The translations under genes and the position numbers were made by a program. A stretch of DNA of 64,000 bases. Source: an uncultured Duncaniella sp. (GTDB lineage: Bacteria; Bacteroidota; Bacteroidia; Bacteroidales; Muribaculaceae). Below the pieces are notes generated by a model. The model was not told the origin of the DNA. It worked only from the letters and a program-made list of their open reading frames with translations, and made no database searches. This document shows positions 8,669 through 18,000 of this stretch, piece after piece (position 1 is the stretch's first letter; each line of letters starts with the position of its first letter). The stretch lies in NCBI GenBank assembly GCA_910577335.1, contig CAJTMJ010000010.1, positions 29,062 to 93,061 on the forward strand. Reading direction: 5' to 3'.

Positions 8669-10282
8669 ATGAGAATTAAAAAGATTATATTAAATAAATA
8701 TAAGAGATTTCATTCATTAACAATAGATCTAGGGGAGAATCCTAAGAAAATAATTGCATTAGTGGGCCCAAATGGATGTGGAAAGAGCAGTGTCTTTGAT
8801 GGAATGCTATTTCATCACTCTGCTTACGTGAGAAATATCGGGAACAAAGGGATAAAGGACTTCCATTTTCATTCCATGGAGCAATCTCCTTCATATGATT
8901 ATCAAAACATTCAAATAGAATTTGTTGAAGGAAGTTACTATGATATAATGAATGAAAAAAAGAAACTCGGGAAGGAAAATACTATTTTTTCTTTAAGGAG
9001 TCCCTATCGTTATAACAGCAATCTAAAAATTACCTCAACTCATGCTGTAGAAGAATTAAGACTAAATGGATATGGTGCGTCACTATCTTCTGATATTGAT
9101 GATAAAATGGAAGAGAATTATAGGAGACTGAGCATTAAATATACTCGCTACCTTAATTCTCAAGATTGTAAACCCAGCGAGGCAAAGCGACATATAATAG
9201 GTGAGCTCAATCAGGCTATTAAAAATTGCCTCGATCTTGAAATAACTAGTCTGGGTGATATTGAAGATAATAAAGGGACATTATACTTTACAAAATCAGA
9301 TTATAGTGGATTAGAATTTGAGTATAATGTTTTGTCTGCCGGTGAAAAAGAAGTTGTTGACATTCTTTTGGATTTATATTTAAGAAAAGAAGAATATAAC
9401 AATACTATATTCATAATCGATGAGCCAGAGCTACATATAAACACAGCCATACAAAGAAAACTTTTAATTGAGATAAATCGGTTAATTGAGGATAATTGCC
9501 AATTATGGGTTGCGACTCATAGTATTGGTTTTTTAAGAGCTTTACAAGAAGAATTAAAAGACCAAAGTCAAATTATCGAATTTAAAGCCGAAATACCATG
9601 GGCATCAACGGTACAAACACTATTCCCAATCGCTAAAACTAGAAGTAATTGGCAACGTATATTTGAAACGGCTCTTGATGATTTAACAGGATTAGTCAGC
9701 CCCAAAAGGATTGTTTATTGCGAAGGCAAAGATAATCCCGGTAAAGGAGGATTAGAAAAAGGAATGGATGCACAAGTCTTTAACATTATATTCGGTGAAA
9801 AATATCCAGACACATTGTTTGTATCCAGTGGAGGAAACACCGAATTGGATCAAAGAAGTCAGATAGCGTTTATGGTACTATCTAAAGTGTTTCCAGATTT
9901 AGAGATATGGGTATGTAAAGATCGTGATATGTCATCTGGAATTCTAAACAAAGAAGATGATAGACAACAATATCTTATGCTTAACAGCAGCAACCATAGG
10001 GTAATTAAACGTTGGGAACTTGAGAATTATCTCTATGACAAATCGGTGCTTAAGAAATATTGCGATGCAAACGGTTTAGAATTTTCTGAAGAAGAATACG
10101 ATTTGTTTGTTATAGACATTGTTAATCAGCATGTTAAAGATGAAACCGGAAGAATCAAAAACTTTTGCAATTTACGAGTGAGTGTAAATGCAGATAAATT
10201 CAAAATAGAATTAGCAAAATATATTACCTCTGATATGGATGTATATAGAGAATTGGAAAATTGCATTTTCAAACGTAAATAG
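8669..10282 (+). CDS. OLD/PARIS-like AAA ATPase fused to a TOPRIM (DUF4435-like) nuclease domain
   Basis: The N-terminal half (1-300) of this 537-residue protein is an ABC-type ATPase: Walker A GPNGCGKS (33-40), signature LSAGEKE (222-228), Walker B FIIDEPELH with D251-E252, and an H-loop in ATHSIGF. The C-terminal part (about 345-480) has a TOPRIM-like set: Y-C-E352-G, D418-R-D420 and RWELENYL (about 449-456), the pattern of DUF4435 and OLD-type nucleases. In PARIS, the AriA ATPase holds the AriB DUF4435 nuclease and releases it on sensing a phage anti-restriction protein; fused one-gene variants exist. Here the fusion follows two coupled genes not part of described PARIS, so a related but different system is possible. 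Sensing and target are unknown. Confidence 0.7.
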   Translation: MRIKKIILNKYKRFHSLTIDLGENPKKIIALVGPNGCGKSSVFDGMLFHHSAYVRNIGNKGIKDFHFHSMEQSPSYDYQNIQIEFVEGSYYDIMNEKKKLGKENTIFSLRSPYRYNSNLKITSTHAVEELRLNGYGASLSSDIDDKMEENYRRLSIKYTRYLNSQDCKPSEAKRHIIGELNQAIKNCLDLEITSLGDIEDNKGTLYFTKSDYSGLEFEYNVLSAGEKEVVDILLDLYLRKEEYNNTIFIIDEPELHINTAIQRKLLIEINRLIEDNCQLWVATHSIGFLRALQEELKDQSQIIEFKAEIPWASTVQTLFPIAKTRSNWQRIFETALDDLTGLVSPKRIVYCEGKDNPGKGGLEKGMDAQVFNIIFGEKYPDTLFVSSGGNTELDQRSQIAFMVLSKVFPDLEIWVCKDRDMSSGILNKEDDRQQYLMLNSSNHRVIKRWELENYLYDKSVLKKYCDANGLEFSEEEYDLFVIDIVNQHVKDETGRIKNFCNLRVSVNADKFKIELAKYITSDMDVYRELENCIFKRK

Positions 10283-10447
10283 TAGTCATATATTATTATT
10301 GACTAATGTCAATACATGTCTAATAATACGAGGATAAAGACCTTTGGGAAAGGGGGCGAAGTGGCGGTCGAGCCGTAGACTTTGGAGTTGAAGGTAACCA
10401 ATGCTACAAACTATTCAATATTTATCCAACTGGATTCGTAATTGATT

Positions 10448-10579
10448 ATGACTAAGAAATTCGAAATACGAAATAGTACGGCGGAGTTCCTGAATTTTCA
10501 GATTGAAGGAAAAAAATCGGGTGTGCAGATGGTGTACCACGATGAAACACGAGCAAGTATATCACAAAAGGGAAGATAG
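10448..10579 (+). pseudogene. Truncated RhuM-family gene (N-terminal remnant)
   Basis: ATG at 10448 opens a 43-codon frame. The first 34 residues (starting MTKKFEIRNSTAEF, then a region ending YHDET) match how Bacteroidetes RhuM-family virulence proteins begin as I remember them. Intact members continue for about 300 residues with an IWCTQ-type helix, but here nine unrelated residues and a stop follow. This is consistent with an internal deletion that removed the rest. No function is expected. The comparison is from memory, not alignment. Confidence 0.5.
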
Positions 10580-10594
10580 GTTCAGACTTTTTCG

Positions 10595-10602
10595 TAAATT
10601 TG
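10595..10602 (+). promoter_or_regulatory. Bacteroidetes-type -7 promoter box for the antitoxin-like gene
   Basis: TAAATTTG matches TAnnTTTG and lies 25 bases before the ATG at 10628. No good -33 TTTG is visible at the expected distance, so the promoter may be weak. Confidence 0.4.
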
Positions 10603-10627
10603 GCGTTGAATAATAAAAGATTATATT

Positions 10628-10843
10628 ATGTCGGAAGAGCAGATGAATAGTTATCGACTGACGTCGATGGAGGAGCCGGGCGACGAGCGCATGGCTCAGA
10701 TTATGCGTGAGGTTGCCGAGGATGCTCGAGAAAGTACCCGTCGGGCTGCGGAGCGTGTGGCAGCCGGGATAGAGGTTGCTACCCAAGCGGCTCAAGAAAA
10801 ATGGGGCGATGCCATAAACAGAATAAAGAATGGTATCAGATAA
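10628..10843 (+). CDS. Small antitoxin-like protein preceding a zeta-toxin remnant
   Basis: This 71-residue, highly charged helical protein begins MSEEQMNSYRLTSMEEPGDE and continues with a helix containing REVAEDARESTRRAAERVAAG. Short proteins of this type precede zeta-toxin-family ATPase genes in Bacteroidetes, where they are assumed to be the antitoxin. Here it overlaps the start of a frame with a zeta-like P-loop by 14 bases, and that partner is cut off after the P-loop. The gene itself appears whole, so it may be an orphan antitoxin. The antitoxin role is from gene context only. Confidence 0.5.
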   Translation: MSEEQMNSYRLTSMEEPGDERMAQIMREVAEDARESTRRAAERVAAGIEVATQAAQEKWGDAINRIKNGIR

Positions 10844-10916
10844 TCATCGCCCTGTTTTGATTGTGATTGCCGAGCCCAACGGGTCGGGCAAGACTTCAAT
10901 CACCTCCAATAGATAA
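10830..10916 (+). pseudogene. Zeta-toxin-family kinase stump (truncated after the P-loop)
   Basis: ATG at 10830 lies inside the end of the antitoxin-like gene. The 28-codon frame reads through a beta strand (PVLIVIAEP) into NGSGKTSIT, the Walker A of zeta-toxin-type kinases, which usually begin IAGPNGSGKTT near the N-terminus. A TAA follows four codons after the P-loop. Zeta toxins are normally about 200 residues or more, so more than 85 percent is missing and the product cannot be active. The next intact gene starts 54 bases downstream, fitting a deletion or replacement junction near 10910-10970. Confidence 0.6.
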
Positions 10917-10970
10917 TAGGCTATCTATTTGTCGCTTGCAAAATAACTGACAACCAGTCATCATAAACCC

Positions 10971-11966
10971 ATGAAGAATTTAGTATCTGAAATACGCTCG
11001 ATTATTGAAACCTCTCGGTCTAATGCTGTCCGCTCAGTTGACTTTTGTCGCGTACAGATGTACTGGCAAATAGGTCGTCGCATTGTCGAGGAGGAACAGG
11101 GCGGGAGTGCGCGTGCTGAGTATGGTAAAGGTCTTATAAAGAATCTTGCCCAAGAGATAGAACCCGAATACGGAAGTGGTTTTAGCTATCGTCAACTTAA
11201 TTTTGCAAGGCAGTATTTCCTGGAATACCCAAAAGTGAACGCACTGCGTTCACAATTCAACTGGACTCAGTATCGTGCATTAATTCAAATTCCAGACAAA
11301 GACAAGCGCGAATATTACGAGCTTGAAGCGGCAAGTAATTGCTGGACTGCACGCCAGATGCAACGTCAGATTAATTCAATGCTATATGAACGGTTGCTCC
11401 TTAGCAATGATAAAGAATCTGTGCTCGCAATGGCGCGGAAAGAGAGAGAGCTCGAAGCACCGCAGGAAATAGTTAAGGATCCAATGGTTTTGGAATTCCT
11501 GGGTTTAGAAAAGAAGGCACATTACTATGAAAGTGATCTTGAAACAGAGTTAATCAATCACCTTCAGGAATTTATACTTGAACTGGGCAATGGCTTCACT
11601 TTCGTCGCAAGGCAAAAAAGGATATTACTCGAAGATGACGAGTTTTTCATTGACTTAGTCTTTTACAACCGTCTTGCCCGCCGGTTCGTGATTTTTGAGT
11701 TAAAGACAGGCGAGGTAACACATCAAGATCTGGGACAATTGCAGATGTATGTCAATTACTACGACCGTACAGAGAAACTCCCGGAGGAGAATCCCACAAT
11801 CGGCATATTACTATGCACTGCCAAAAACGACACATTGGTTAAGATGACCCTTCCCTCGGACAATAACACGATTGTTGCATCTAAATATCAACTCTATCTT
11901 CCCACAGAGCAGCAGCTGATAGCGGAAGTCGAGCGAGTTAAAAAGGAATGGGAAGAAACAAGATGA
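10971..11966 (+). CDS. YhcG-type PDDEXK nuclease (DUF1016 N-terminal domain)
   Basis: The N-terminal domain (about 1-150) of this 331-residue protein has the DUF1016 pattern: YWQIGRRIVEEEQ (31-43), YGKGLIKNLAQEI (51-63), GFSYRQLNFARQF-like (70-83), and W near 98. The C-terminal domain (about 170-320) carries a PDDEXK nuclease core with D228 in FFIDLVFYN and E243-x-K245 in IFELKTG, followed by the DLGQLQMYVNYYD helix typical of the YhcG family. Such proteins occur in restriction and defence islands and next to type I systems. The length is usual for the family and the gene looks intact. A role in DNA processing or phage defence follows from the family and position; no substrate is known. Confidence 0.8.
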   Translation: MKNLVSEIRSIIETSRSNAVRSVDFCRVQMYWQIGRRIVEEEQGGSARAEYGKGLIKNLAQEIEPEYGSGFSYRQLNFARQYFLEYPKVNALRSQFNWTQYRALIQIPDKDKREYYELEAASNCWTARQMQRQINSMLYERLLLSNDKESVLAMARKERELEAPQEIVKDPMVLEFLGLEKKAHYYESDLETELINHLQEFILELGNGFTFVARQKRILLEDDEFFIDLVFYNRLARRFVIFELKTGEVTHQDLGQLQMYVNYYDRTEKLPEENPTIGILLCTAKNDTLVKMTLPSDNNTIVASKYQLYLPTEQQLIAEVERVKKEWEETR

Positions 11967-12133
11967 GACCCAAAACGACAAAGTAACCGATGTCATTCCT
12001 ATGAACTTGAAATCTCATATTTGTACCATGCAACAATAAACTTCTGGTAATCAAATATGGTTAGATTTGAGGAAGAAAGATTACGGCATTCTCTTATAAG
12101 GGAGAACATGTCAAAGTTACGTCATGGAAAGAG

Positions 12134-12433
12134 ATGATAGTAGCCGTATGTCAACTGCTCTATAAGGACTCTCCCTCATCAATGCACGTACTTTGCAACG
12201 CCGGCACATGGGTCCGCAGCAAACCCTCTGACGGTTTTACCCTATTTGCCGAAGGCTGCTATGTCTTTACATCGTGCAGCACTCCCACAAAAATATCCAT
12301 ACTCCGCTATCTATTCAAGGAACTCAACATTTTGCCATCAGAATTGGAGTTTGAACTTATGCCGGTTGTCGAGGATGCAGTTACAGATTCCACAATAACC
12401 CCTGATGTTTCATTCGAATCAGACAATGATTAA
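12134..12433 (+). pseudogene. Fragment of an unidentified protein, probably N-terminally truncated
   Basis: ATG at 12134 gives 99 residues. The same frame is open upstream to a TGA at 12068-12070 and there encodes FSYKGEHVKVTSWKEM, which joins naturally to the following VCQLLYKDSP. The domain therefore seems to begin before the ATG and to have lost its own start. The pattern of a short hydrophobic strand, W-K-[DE]-M, a helix, and a later ILRYLFKELNILPSELEFEL segment reminds me of a C-terminal accessory domain found on restriction-associated proteins, but I cannot name it. It is most likely a remnant at the right end of the defence island. Confidence 0.4.
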
Positions 12434-12589
12434 GCCATGCCTACAGTCCCAAGTCTAAGGAGAAAAGTTCTATCCTAAGTGTCTATATTAATCTATAGAC
12501 AACATCATCACCCCACAAATGTTATGGATTTGGATAAATAAAGTTAGACTATATTATTGTAATATTTGACACAAGGGATTATTGGTTTA

Positions 12590-13477
12590 TTATGCCTTTG
12601 CCCTATGGCGATAGGCAATCGGACTCATTCCCATTATCTTGCTGAACATACGTGAAAAATAATACGGGTCGAAAATTCCTATTTTGAAACAGATGCGATT
12701 TAGTTTCATTGTAGTAGTGTCAAGCAAATGACATGCGTACTTAACTTTCAGCAGGTTAAAATAGCTTAGCAAGGAATAGCCTGTTCTCTCCTTGAACATT
12801 GCCGAAAGATATGACTTTGAGAATCCTGAATAATTGGAGATTTCCGTCAGGGTTAGATTCCTTTCCAGATTTTCAGTCATAAAATGGATTGTCTCATCAA
12901 CCACATTCTCGTCTATATGCCCGGTTTCACTACCCTTATATCCTTTCAAGTAACGTAATGAACCGAGATAATGATGAAATGAAGACATCGCATAACGAAT
13001 GCTTTCAAGATTGAATCCTGCGTCGAGCGCATTAAACAACTCTTCAAACAAATTTATCCGAGTCATTATTCTTGAGTCCTTATTAGGGGTAATATAATGA
13101 GGCATTAAGCAGTTGTCAGCATAATATTCGGCAAGAGTGCCACCAAAATGAATCCAATATATTGTCCATGGATTATCTTCCTCACTACCATAAGAGTGAG
13201 GCAAACCCGGTGGAAGTATAAAATAGCTGTTTTTGTTTACTTCTTGTCTGACACCATTAACCGCAAACCATCCTGCGCCGGCAGTGCAATATATAAAAAC
13301 ATATTGATCTATCGGTTCACTACGTTCCCGAAAGTGATATTTTGCATCAGGATAAAACCCGATATCAGTGATATATAGAGCCGATAATAGCGGGTCGGAT
13401 TTAATTTTATCAAGTATCATCTTAGGCAGAACAATTGACCGTTCACCGCTAAAACCGTCTCGCTGTCTAATTTCCAT
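12590..13477 (-). CDS. AraC-family transcriptional regulator of the adjacent sugar operon
   Basis: The N-terminal half (about 35-130) of this 295-residue protein is a cupin-like sensor domain of the AraC_binding type (VFIYCTAGAGWFAVNG, ILPPGLPHSYG). The C-terminal 100 residues hold two helix-turn-helix motifs: LTLTEISNYSGFSKSYLSAMFKERTG and the signature IGIFDPYYFSRMFSKIMGMSPIAYR. It is divergent from the sugar transporter operon, so it probably senses a sugar and activates that operon. A promoter box for it lies at 13564-13571. The inducer cannot be read from sequence; a galactoside or related sugar is the guess from the GH35 and GH2 genes. Confidence 0.9.
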   Translation of the reverse strand: MEIRQRDGFSGERSIVLPKMILDKIKSDPLLSALYITDIGFYPDAKYHFRERSEPIDQYVFIYCTAGAGWFAVNGVRQEVNKNSYFILPPGLPHSYGSEEDNPWTIYWIHFGGTLAEYYADNCLMPHYITPNKDSRIMTRINLFEELFNALDAGFNLESIRYAMSSFHHYLGSLRYLKGYKGSETGHIDENVVDETIHFMTENLERNLTLTEISNYSGFSKSYLSAMFKERTGYSLLSYFNLLKVKYACHLLDTTTMKLNRICFKIGIFDPYYFSRMFSKIMGMSPIAYRHRAKA

Positions 13478-13563
13478 AATTCTCTCTTTAAAAATTCATG
13501 GCAATTTTAGCCTAACTAAGTGCTTAATTATTAATTATCTTAGAATCATAATTAAAGTCGTTC

Positions 13564-13571
13564 CAAATATA
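13564..13571 (-). promoter_or_regulatory. -7 promoter box for the AraC gene
   Basis: CAAATATA on the plus strand is TATATTTG on the minus strand, an exact TAnnTTTG match about 87 bases upstream of the araC-type ATG. It is about 70 bases from the divergent transporter promoter box, so both can be controlled from the shared 13478-13673 region. Confidence 0.5.
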
Positions 13572-13638
13572 GTCAAAAAAAGTAATATTGTCCATCTTTT
13601 TATCTGAAAAATACATTTTATTACTTGATTTATGAGAG

Positions 13639-13646
13639 TAACTTTG
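13639..13646 (+). promoter_or_regulatory. -7 promoter box of the sugar operon
   Basis: TAACTTTG matches TAnnTTTG. Transcription should start near 13653, leaving about 20 bases before the ATG at 13674. An upstream ATG at 13632 is in frame but lies before this box, so it cannot be the start on such a transcript. Confidence 0.65.
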
Positions 13647-13673
13647 CACTGTTTTAAATCACATACCATATTT

Positions 13674-15050
13674 ATGAGAACTTACAATCGCAATTTCATT
13701 TATTTTATTTGCTGTGTTTCTGCGTTAGGAGGGTTGCTCTTCGGATATGACTGGGTAGTAATCGGAGGTGCAAAACCTTTTTACGAAGCATATTTCGGAA
13801 TATCCGACCAGCCCACTCTACAAGGCTTGGCTATGAGTATCGCAATAGCTGGATGCCTTATAGGTGCTATGGTTTCAGGATTTTTTGCCGACCGTTTCGG
13901 CAGAAAGCCATTACTTGTGTTTTCTGCGTTGATATTCCTAATCTCGGCATATATGACCGGTGCTGTTGACAACTTCACACCATTTCTAATTGCTCGATTA
14001 ATAGGAGGCGTCGCCATCGGCATTGCGTCAGGGCTTTCGCCAATGTATATAGCCGAAGTTTCTCCCTCGGAAACCAGAGGTAGGATGGTATCAATAAACC
14101 AGCTCACAATAGTACTCGGAATATTGGGAGCACAAATCGTCAATTGGATTATAGCCGAACCGATAGACACCTCAGTCGCTCTCCTTGATTCATGGAACTG
14201 CCAACATGGGTGGAGACACATGTTTTGGGCAGAGGCATATCCAGCATTGACATTTCTTATACTTGTGATTTTTATCCCAGAAAGCCCTCGATGGCTTGTC
14301 ATGAAAGGGAAAATGGATAAGGCTCGAAATATTTTCAATAACATCGGAGGAGGGTCGTATGCCGAGACAGAAATTTTAGCTGTCAATTCAAGCATTTCTA
14401 ATGACAGATCAAAAACTTCCTTTGCAACAATTCTGCATAAACCATATTTTGCAATCTTGCTTTTAGGCGTGATAATAGCGGTATTTCAACAATGGTGCGG
14501 TACAAATGTGATATTCAACTACGCTCAGGAAATATTTTCAGATGCAGGGTATAATCTCGGCGAAATGCTGTTTAACATCGTCCTTACAGGTATTACCAAT
14601 GTAATATTCACTTTCGTTGCCCTATACACTGTTGATAGGATTGGACGCAGACGCCTGATGCTCATAGGTGCTGGCGGACTATTCATTATCTATTCAATAC
14701 TCGGCACATGTTACTATTTTCATATAACAGGTTTTATGATGATAATTCTGGTCATGCTTGCCATAGCTTGTTATGCTATGACCCTTGGACCTGTAACATG
14801 GGTACTCCTCGCTGAATTATTCCCCAATAAAATTCGCGGGATGGCGGTGGCTATATGCACATTCGCACTTTGGATGGGTTGCTTCACTCTCACATACTCA
14901 TTCCCAATCCTGAACGCAAAACTTGGAAGCTACGGCACATTCTGGCTATATGCCGCTATATGCGCTGTCGGACTGATATACTTCATAGCACGCCTTCCGG
15001 AGACTAAAGGCAAATCATTAGAACAAATAGAACAAGAATTTACAAAATAA
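13674..15050 (+). CDS. Sugar-porter MFS transporter (XylE/GLUT-like)
   Basis: This 458-residue protein should form 12 membrane helices in the inner membrane and carry a sugar with protons. It has the sugar-porter signatures: GGLLFGYDWVVIGGA in helix 1, DRFGRKPLL in loop 2-3, PESPRWLV before the central loop, FQQWCGTNVIFNY in helix 7, DRIGRRRLM in loop 8-9, and PETKGKSLEQIE at the C-terminus. I chose ATG 13674 over 13632 because the promoter box at 13639-13646 falls between them. It is first of a four-gene operon, eight bases before the DUF5107 gene. Substrate specificity (xylose, galactose, glucose or other) is not clear from sequence; the neighbours suggest galactose or a related monosaccharide. 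Confidence 0.9.
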   Translation: MRTYNRNFIYFICCVSALGGLLFGYDWVVIGGAKPFYEAYFGISDQPTLQGLAMSIAIAGCLIGAMVSGFFADRFGRKPLLVFSALIFLISAYMTGAVDNFTPFLIARLIGGVAIGIASGLSPMYIAEVSPSETRGRMVSINQLTIVLGILGAQIVNWIIAEPIDTSVALLDSWNCQHGWRHMFWAEAYPALTFLILVIFIPESPRWLVMKGKMDKARNIFNNIGGGSYAETEILAVNSSISNDRSKTSFATILHKPYFAILLLGVIIAVFQQWCGTNVIFNYAQEIFSDAGYNLGEMLFNIVLTGITNVIFTFVALYTVDRIGRRRLMLIGAGGLFIIYSILGTCYYFHITGFMMIILVMLAIACYAMTLGPVTWVLLAELFPNKIRGMAVAICTFALWMGCFTLTYSFPILNAKLGSYGTFWLYAAICAVGLIYFIARLPETKGKSLEQIEQEFTK

Positions 15051-15057
15051 AATTGCA

Positions 15058-18000
15058 ATGGTTAAAGCTTGGAACGAAAAAGTTGTAATACCAACATATC
15101 AAATCGGCAAACCGGAGAAAAATCCTATCTTCCTTGAAAAAAGAGTATATCAGGGTTCAAGTGGTGTGGTTTATCCCTACCCGGTGATTGAATCTATCTC
15201 AGATACCAAAACCGACATTACATATAATGCTGTATTCATTGAAAATGAGTATCTGAAAATAATGGTGCTACCTGAATTGGGTGGAAGAATTCAGATGGCA
15301 TACGACAAAATAAAGCAGCGTCACTTCGTATATTACAACCATGTCATAAAACCCGCTCTTGTAGGTCTTACAGGACCATGGATATCCGGAGGCATCGAAT
15401 TTAACTGGCCGCAGCATCACCGCCCAAGCACATTTCTTCCCGTTGATTGGAAGATTGAAAATAACTCGGACGGCTCAGTGACTGTGTGGGTAAATGAACG
15501 GGAACGAATGTTCCATCAAAAAGGGATGGCTGGTTTCACCCTTCGTCCCGGGACGGCATATCTTGAAATCAAGGGTGTGCTATATAACCCGACTGAACTT
15601 CCTCAGACATTTCTATGGTGGGCAAATCCTGCCGTAGCGGTAAATGACCATTACAGAAGCGTGTTCCCGCCTGACATCCATGCGGTATTCGACCATGGCA
15701 AACGAGCAGTAAGCTCATTCCCTATTGCGACCGGCACCTATTATAAGATGGATTATTCAGCCGGTGTGGATATATCCAATTACAAAAACATCAAAGTACC
15801 GACATCATATATGGGTGTAAACTCCCGTTATGACTTCGAAGGTGGATATGAAGATGACACTCACGGAGGAATGCTTCATGTCGCATCTCATCATGTGTCA
15901 CCGGGAAAGAAACAATGGACGTGGGGCAACGGAGATTTCGGTCGTGCTTGGGACAGAAACCTCACAGACGATGACGGTCCATATATTGAACTCATGGCAG
16001 GTGTATATACGGAAAATCAGCCCGATTTTTCATGGATACAGCCATACGAAGAAAAGACGTTCACACAATATTTCCTTCCTTACCGGGAGCTTGGCATAGT
16101 CAAAAATGCCAACAAGGACTTTTTAGTAAATATTGAGAATTGCGAAGATAACATCGTAAATATTAAGCTATTTGCCACATCCGATAAATCAGTAGAAGTG
16201 CAGTTACTCTCTGACAAGAGTGGTGAAATAATATTTTCTGAAAAAGTCTCTGTAGATCCTGAAAATATTTATAATGAGAATGTCAAAATCCCTGACATTA
16301 CTTTAAATGAAATAACTCTTAATATAATCGAGAATGGCAGAATCGTACTGACTTGGCACTCGGAAGCTGACGAAATTCCTGCCGTTCCGGAACCTGCAGA
16401 AGCGCCATTATCTCCGGTAGATATAAAGACTAATGAACAACTGTATCTGACAGGTCTGCATCTTGAACAATATCGCCATGCCACTTGGAGCCCTCTTGAC
16501 TATTATATGGAAGCGTTACGACGAGACCCGAATGACATCCGTTGTAATAATGCAATGGGATTATGGTATATCCGTAAAGGACGTTTCGACCTTGCTGTGC
16601 CATATTTGCAAACAGCTCTGAAAGCCCAAAAAAAGCGTAATCCAAACCCATACGATGGTGAACCGGCATATAATCTTGGAATAGCGTTGAAATTCCTCGG
16701 AAAAAATGAGGAAGCATACGCCAATTTATATAAATCGGCATGGAATGGAGCTTGGCAGGATGCCGGCTTTATGACATGCGCACAAATCTCAATCTCTGCC
16801 GGAATATACGATGAAGCTCTTGATGAAATTGATAAGTCACTTTTCAGGAATTGGCATAATTCTAAAGCCCGCACTATAAAGACTATCCTGCTCCGTAAGC
16901 TGAACAGAGATGACGAAGCATTAAGACTTATTGAGGAATCTCTGTATATAGATCCGTTCAACTATGGATGCATATATGAGAAATACCTCATCACAGGCGA
17001 TACCGAAGACCTTTCATCATTGATAAGTTTGATGCGTAATGAGTGTCACAATTACGATGAAACCGCTCTTGATTATCTTGCTGCTGGATGTTACGATGAG
17101 GCGATCTCTCTTTGGAAAGTTGCGATTGACCACGGAGCTACGAGCCCGATGACATATTACTATTCAGGATATGCCTACTGGCTAAAAGGGGACAAAGACG
17201 CTGCAAATAAGCTATTCAAAGCAGCAGCCAAAATGCCATCAGACTACTGTTCCCCTAATCGTCTTGACGCTATTTTAGCACTTGAAAAAGCAATTGAATT
17301 GAACGACGACGATGCAAAAGCTCCATATTATCTCGGATGTCTGTACTATGACAAGCGGCAATATGATTTGGCGATAGAGTTATGGAAACATTCTGCCGAA
17401 ATTGACGAAACATTCCCTACAGTATGGCGCAATCTTGCATTAGCAGTGTTCAATAAGAACAATGATGCAACTCATGCTCTTGAATTTATGACAAAAGCGT
17501 TCGAGTTAGACAGCACCGACAGCCGTGTTTTGATGGAATTAGACCAGCTTCGCAAACGGCTTCGTCACTCGCATACCGAGCGACTTGAATTCCTGAATCG
17601 GTATCCGGAGCTAATCGCAAAGCGAGATGATCTTATTCTTGAGTTAGCGACTTTGCTCAACATGACAGGGAAATATCAAGAAGCCATAAAAGTAATCGAC
17701 TCTCACAAATTCCACCCATGGGAAGGCGGTGAAGGCAAAGTTTCCGCACAATATCAATTCGCAAGAGTCGAACTTGCTAAAATATCAATTAAAGAGAGCC
17801 GCTATGATGAAGCTATAGCTCTATTGAATGAATGTCTCATTTACCCCGAGCATTTAGGTGAGGGAAAACTTCATGGCGCTCAAGAAAATGATTTCCTATA
17901 TCTCCTTGGTGTGGCTTACAAAGCATTAGGTGATGAGCACAAGGCATATCAATATTTCGAGAAAGCAACAGAAGGTCCTGAGGAACCGGCTGCCGCACTA

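Noticed and set aside
10298..10318. Hairpin TATTGAC-TAAT-GTCAATA after the ATPase-TOPRIM gene
   Set aside because: The stem has only seven mostly A-T pairs without a T run; too weak to call a terminator.
12480..12501. Small hairpin TGTCTATA-TTAATC-TATAGACA near the island border, possible attachment site or terminator
   Set aside because: It has no T-tract and I found no second copy at the left to support an attachment site.
12434..12589. Possible tRNA gene as integration site at the right end of the island
   Set aside because: I looked for a cloverleaf and a T-loop (GTTCGA-type) and found none.
13524..13555. Inverted repeat TTAATTAT...ATAATTAA between the AraC gene and the sugar operon
   Set aside because: It is made only of A and T in an AT-rich region with a 16-base spacer, so chance is likely; position alone does not make it an operator.
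13781..14395. 204-codon minus-strand frame opposite the MFS transporter
   Set aside because: The transporter motifs cover the whole stretch on the plus strand; this frame is its mirror.
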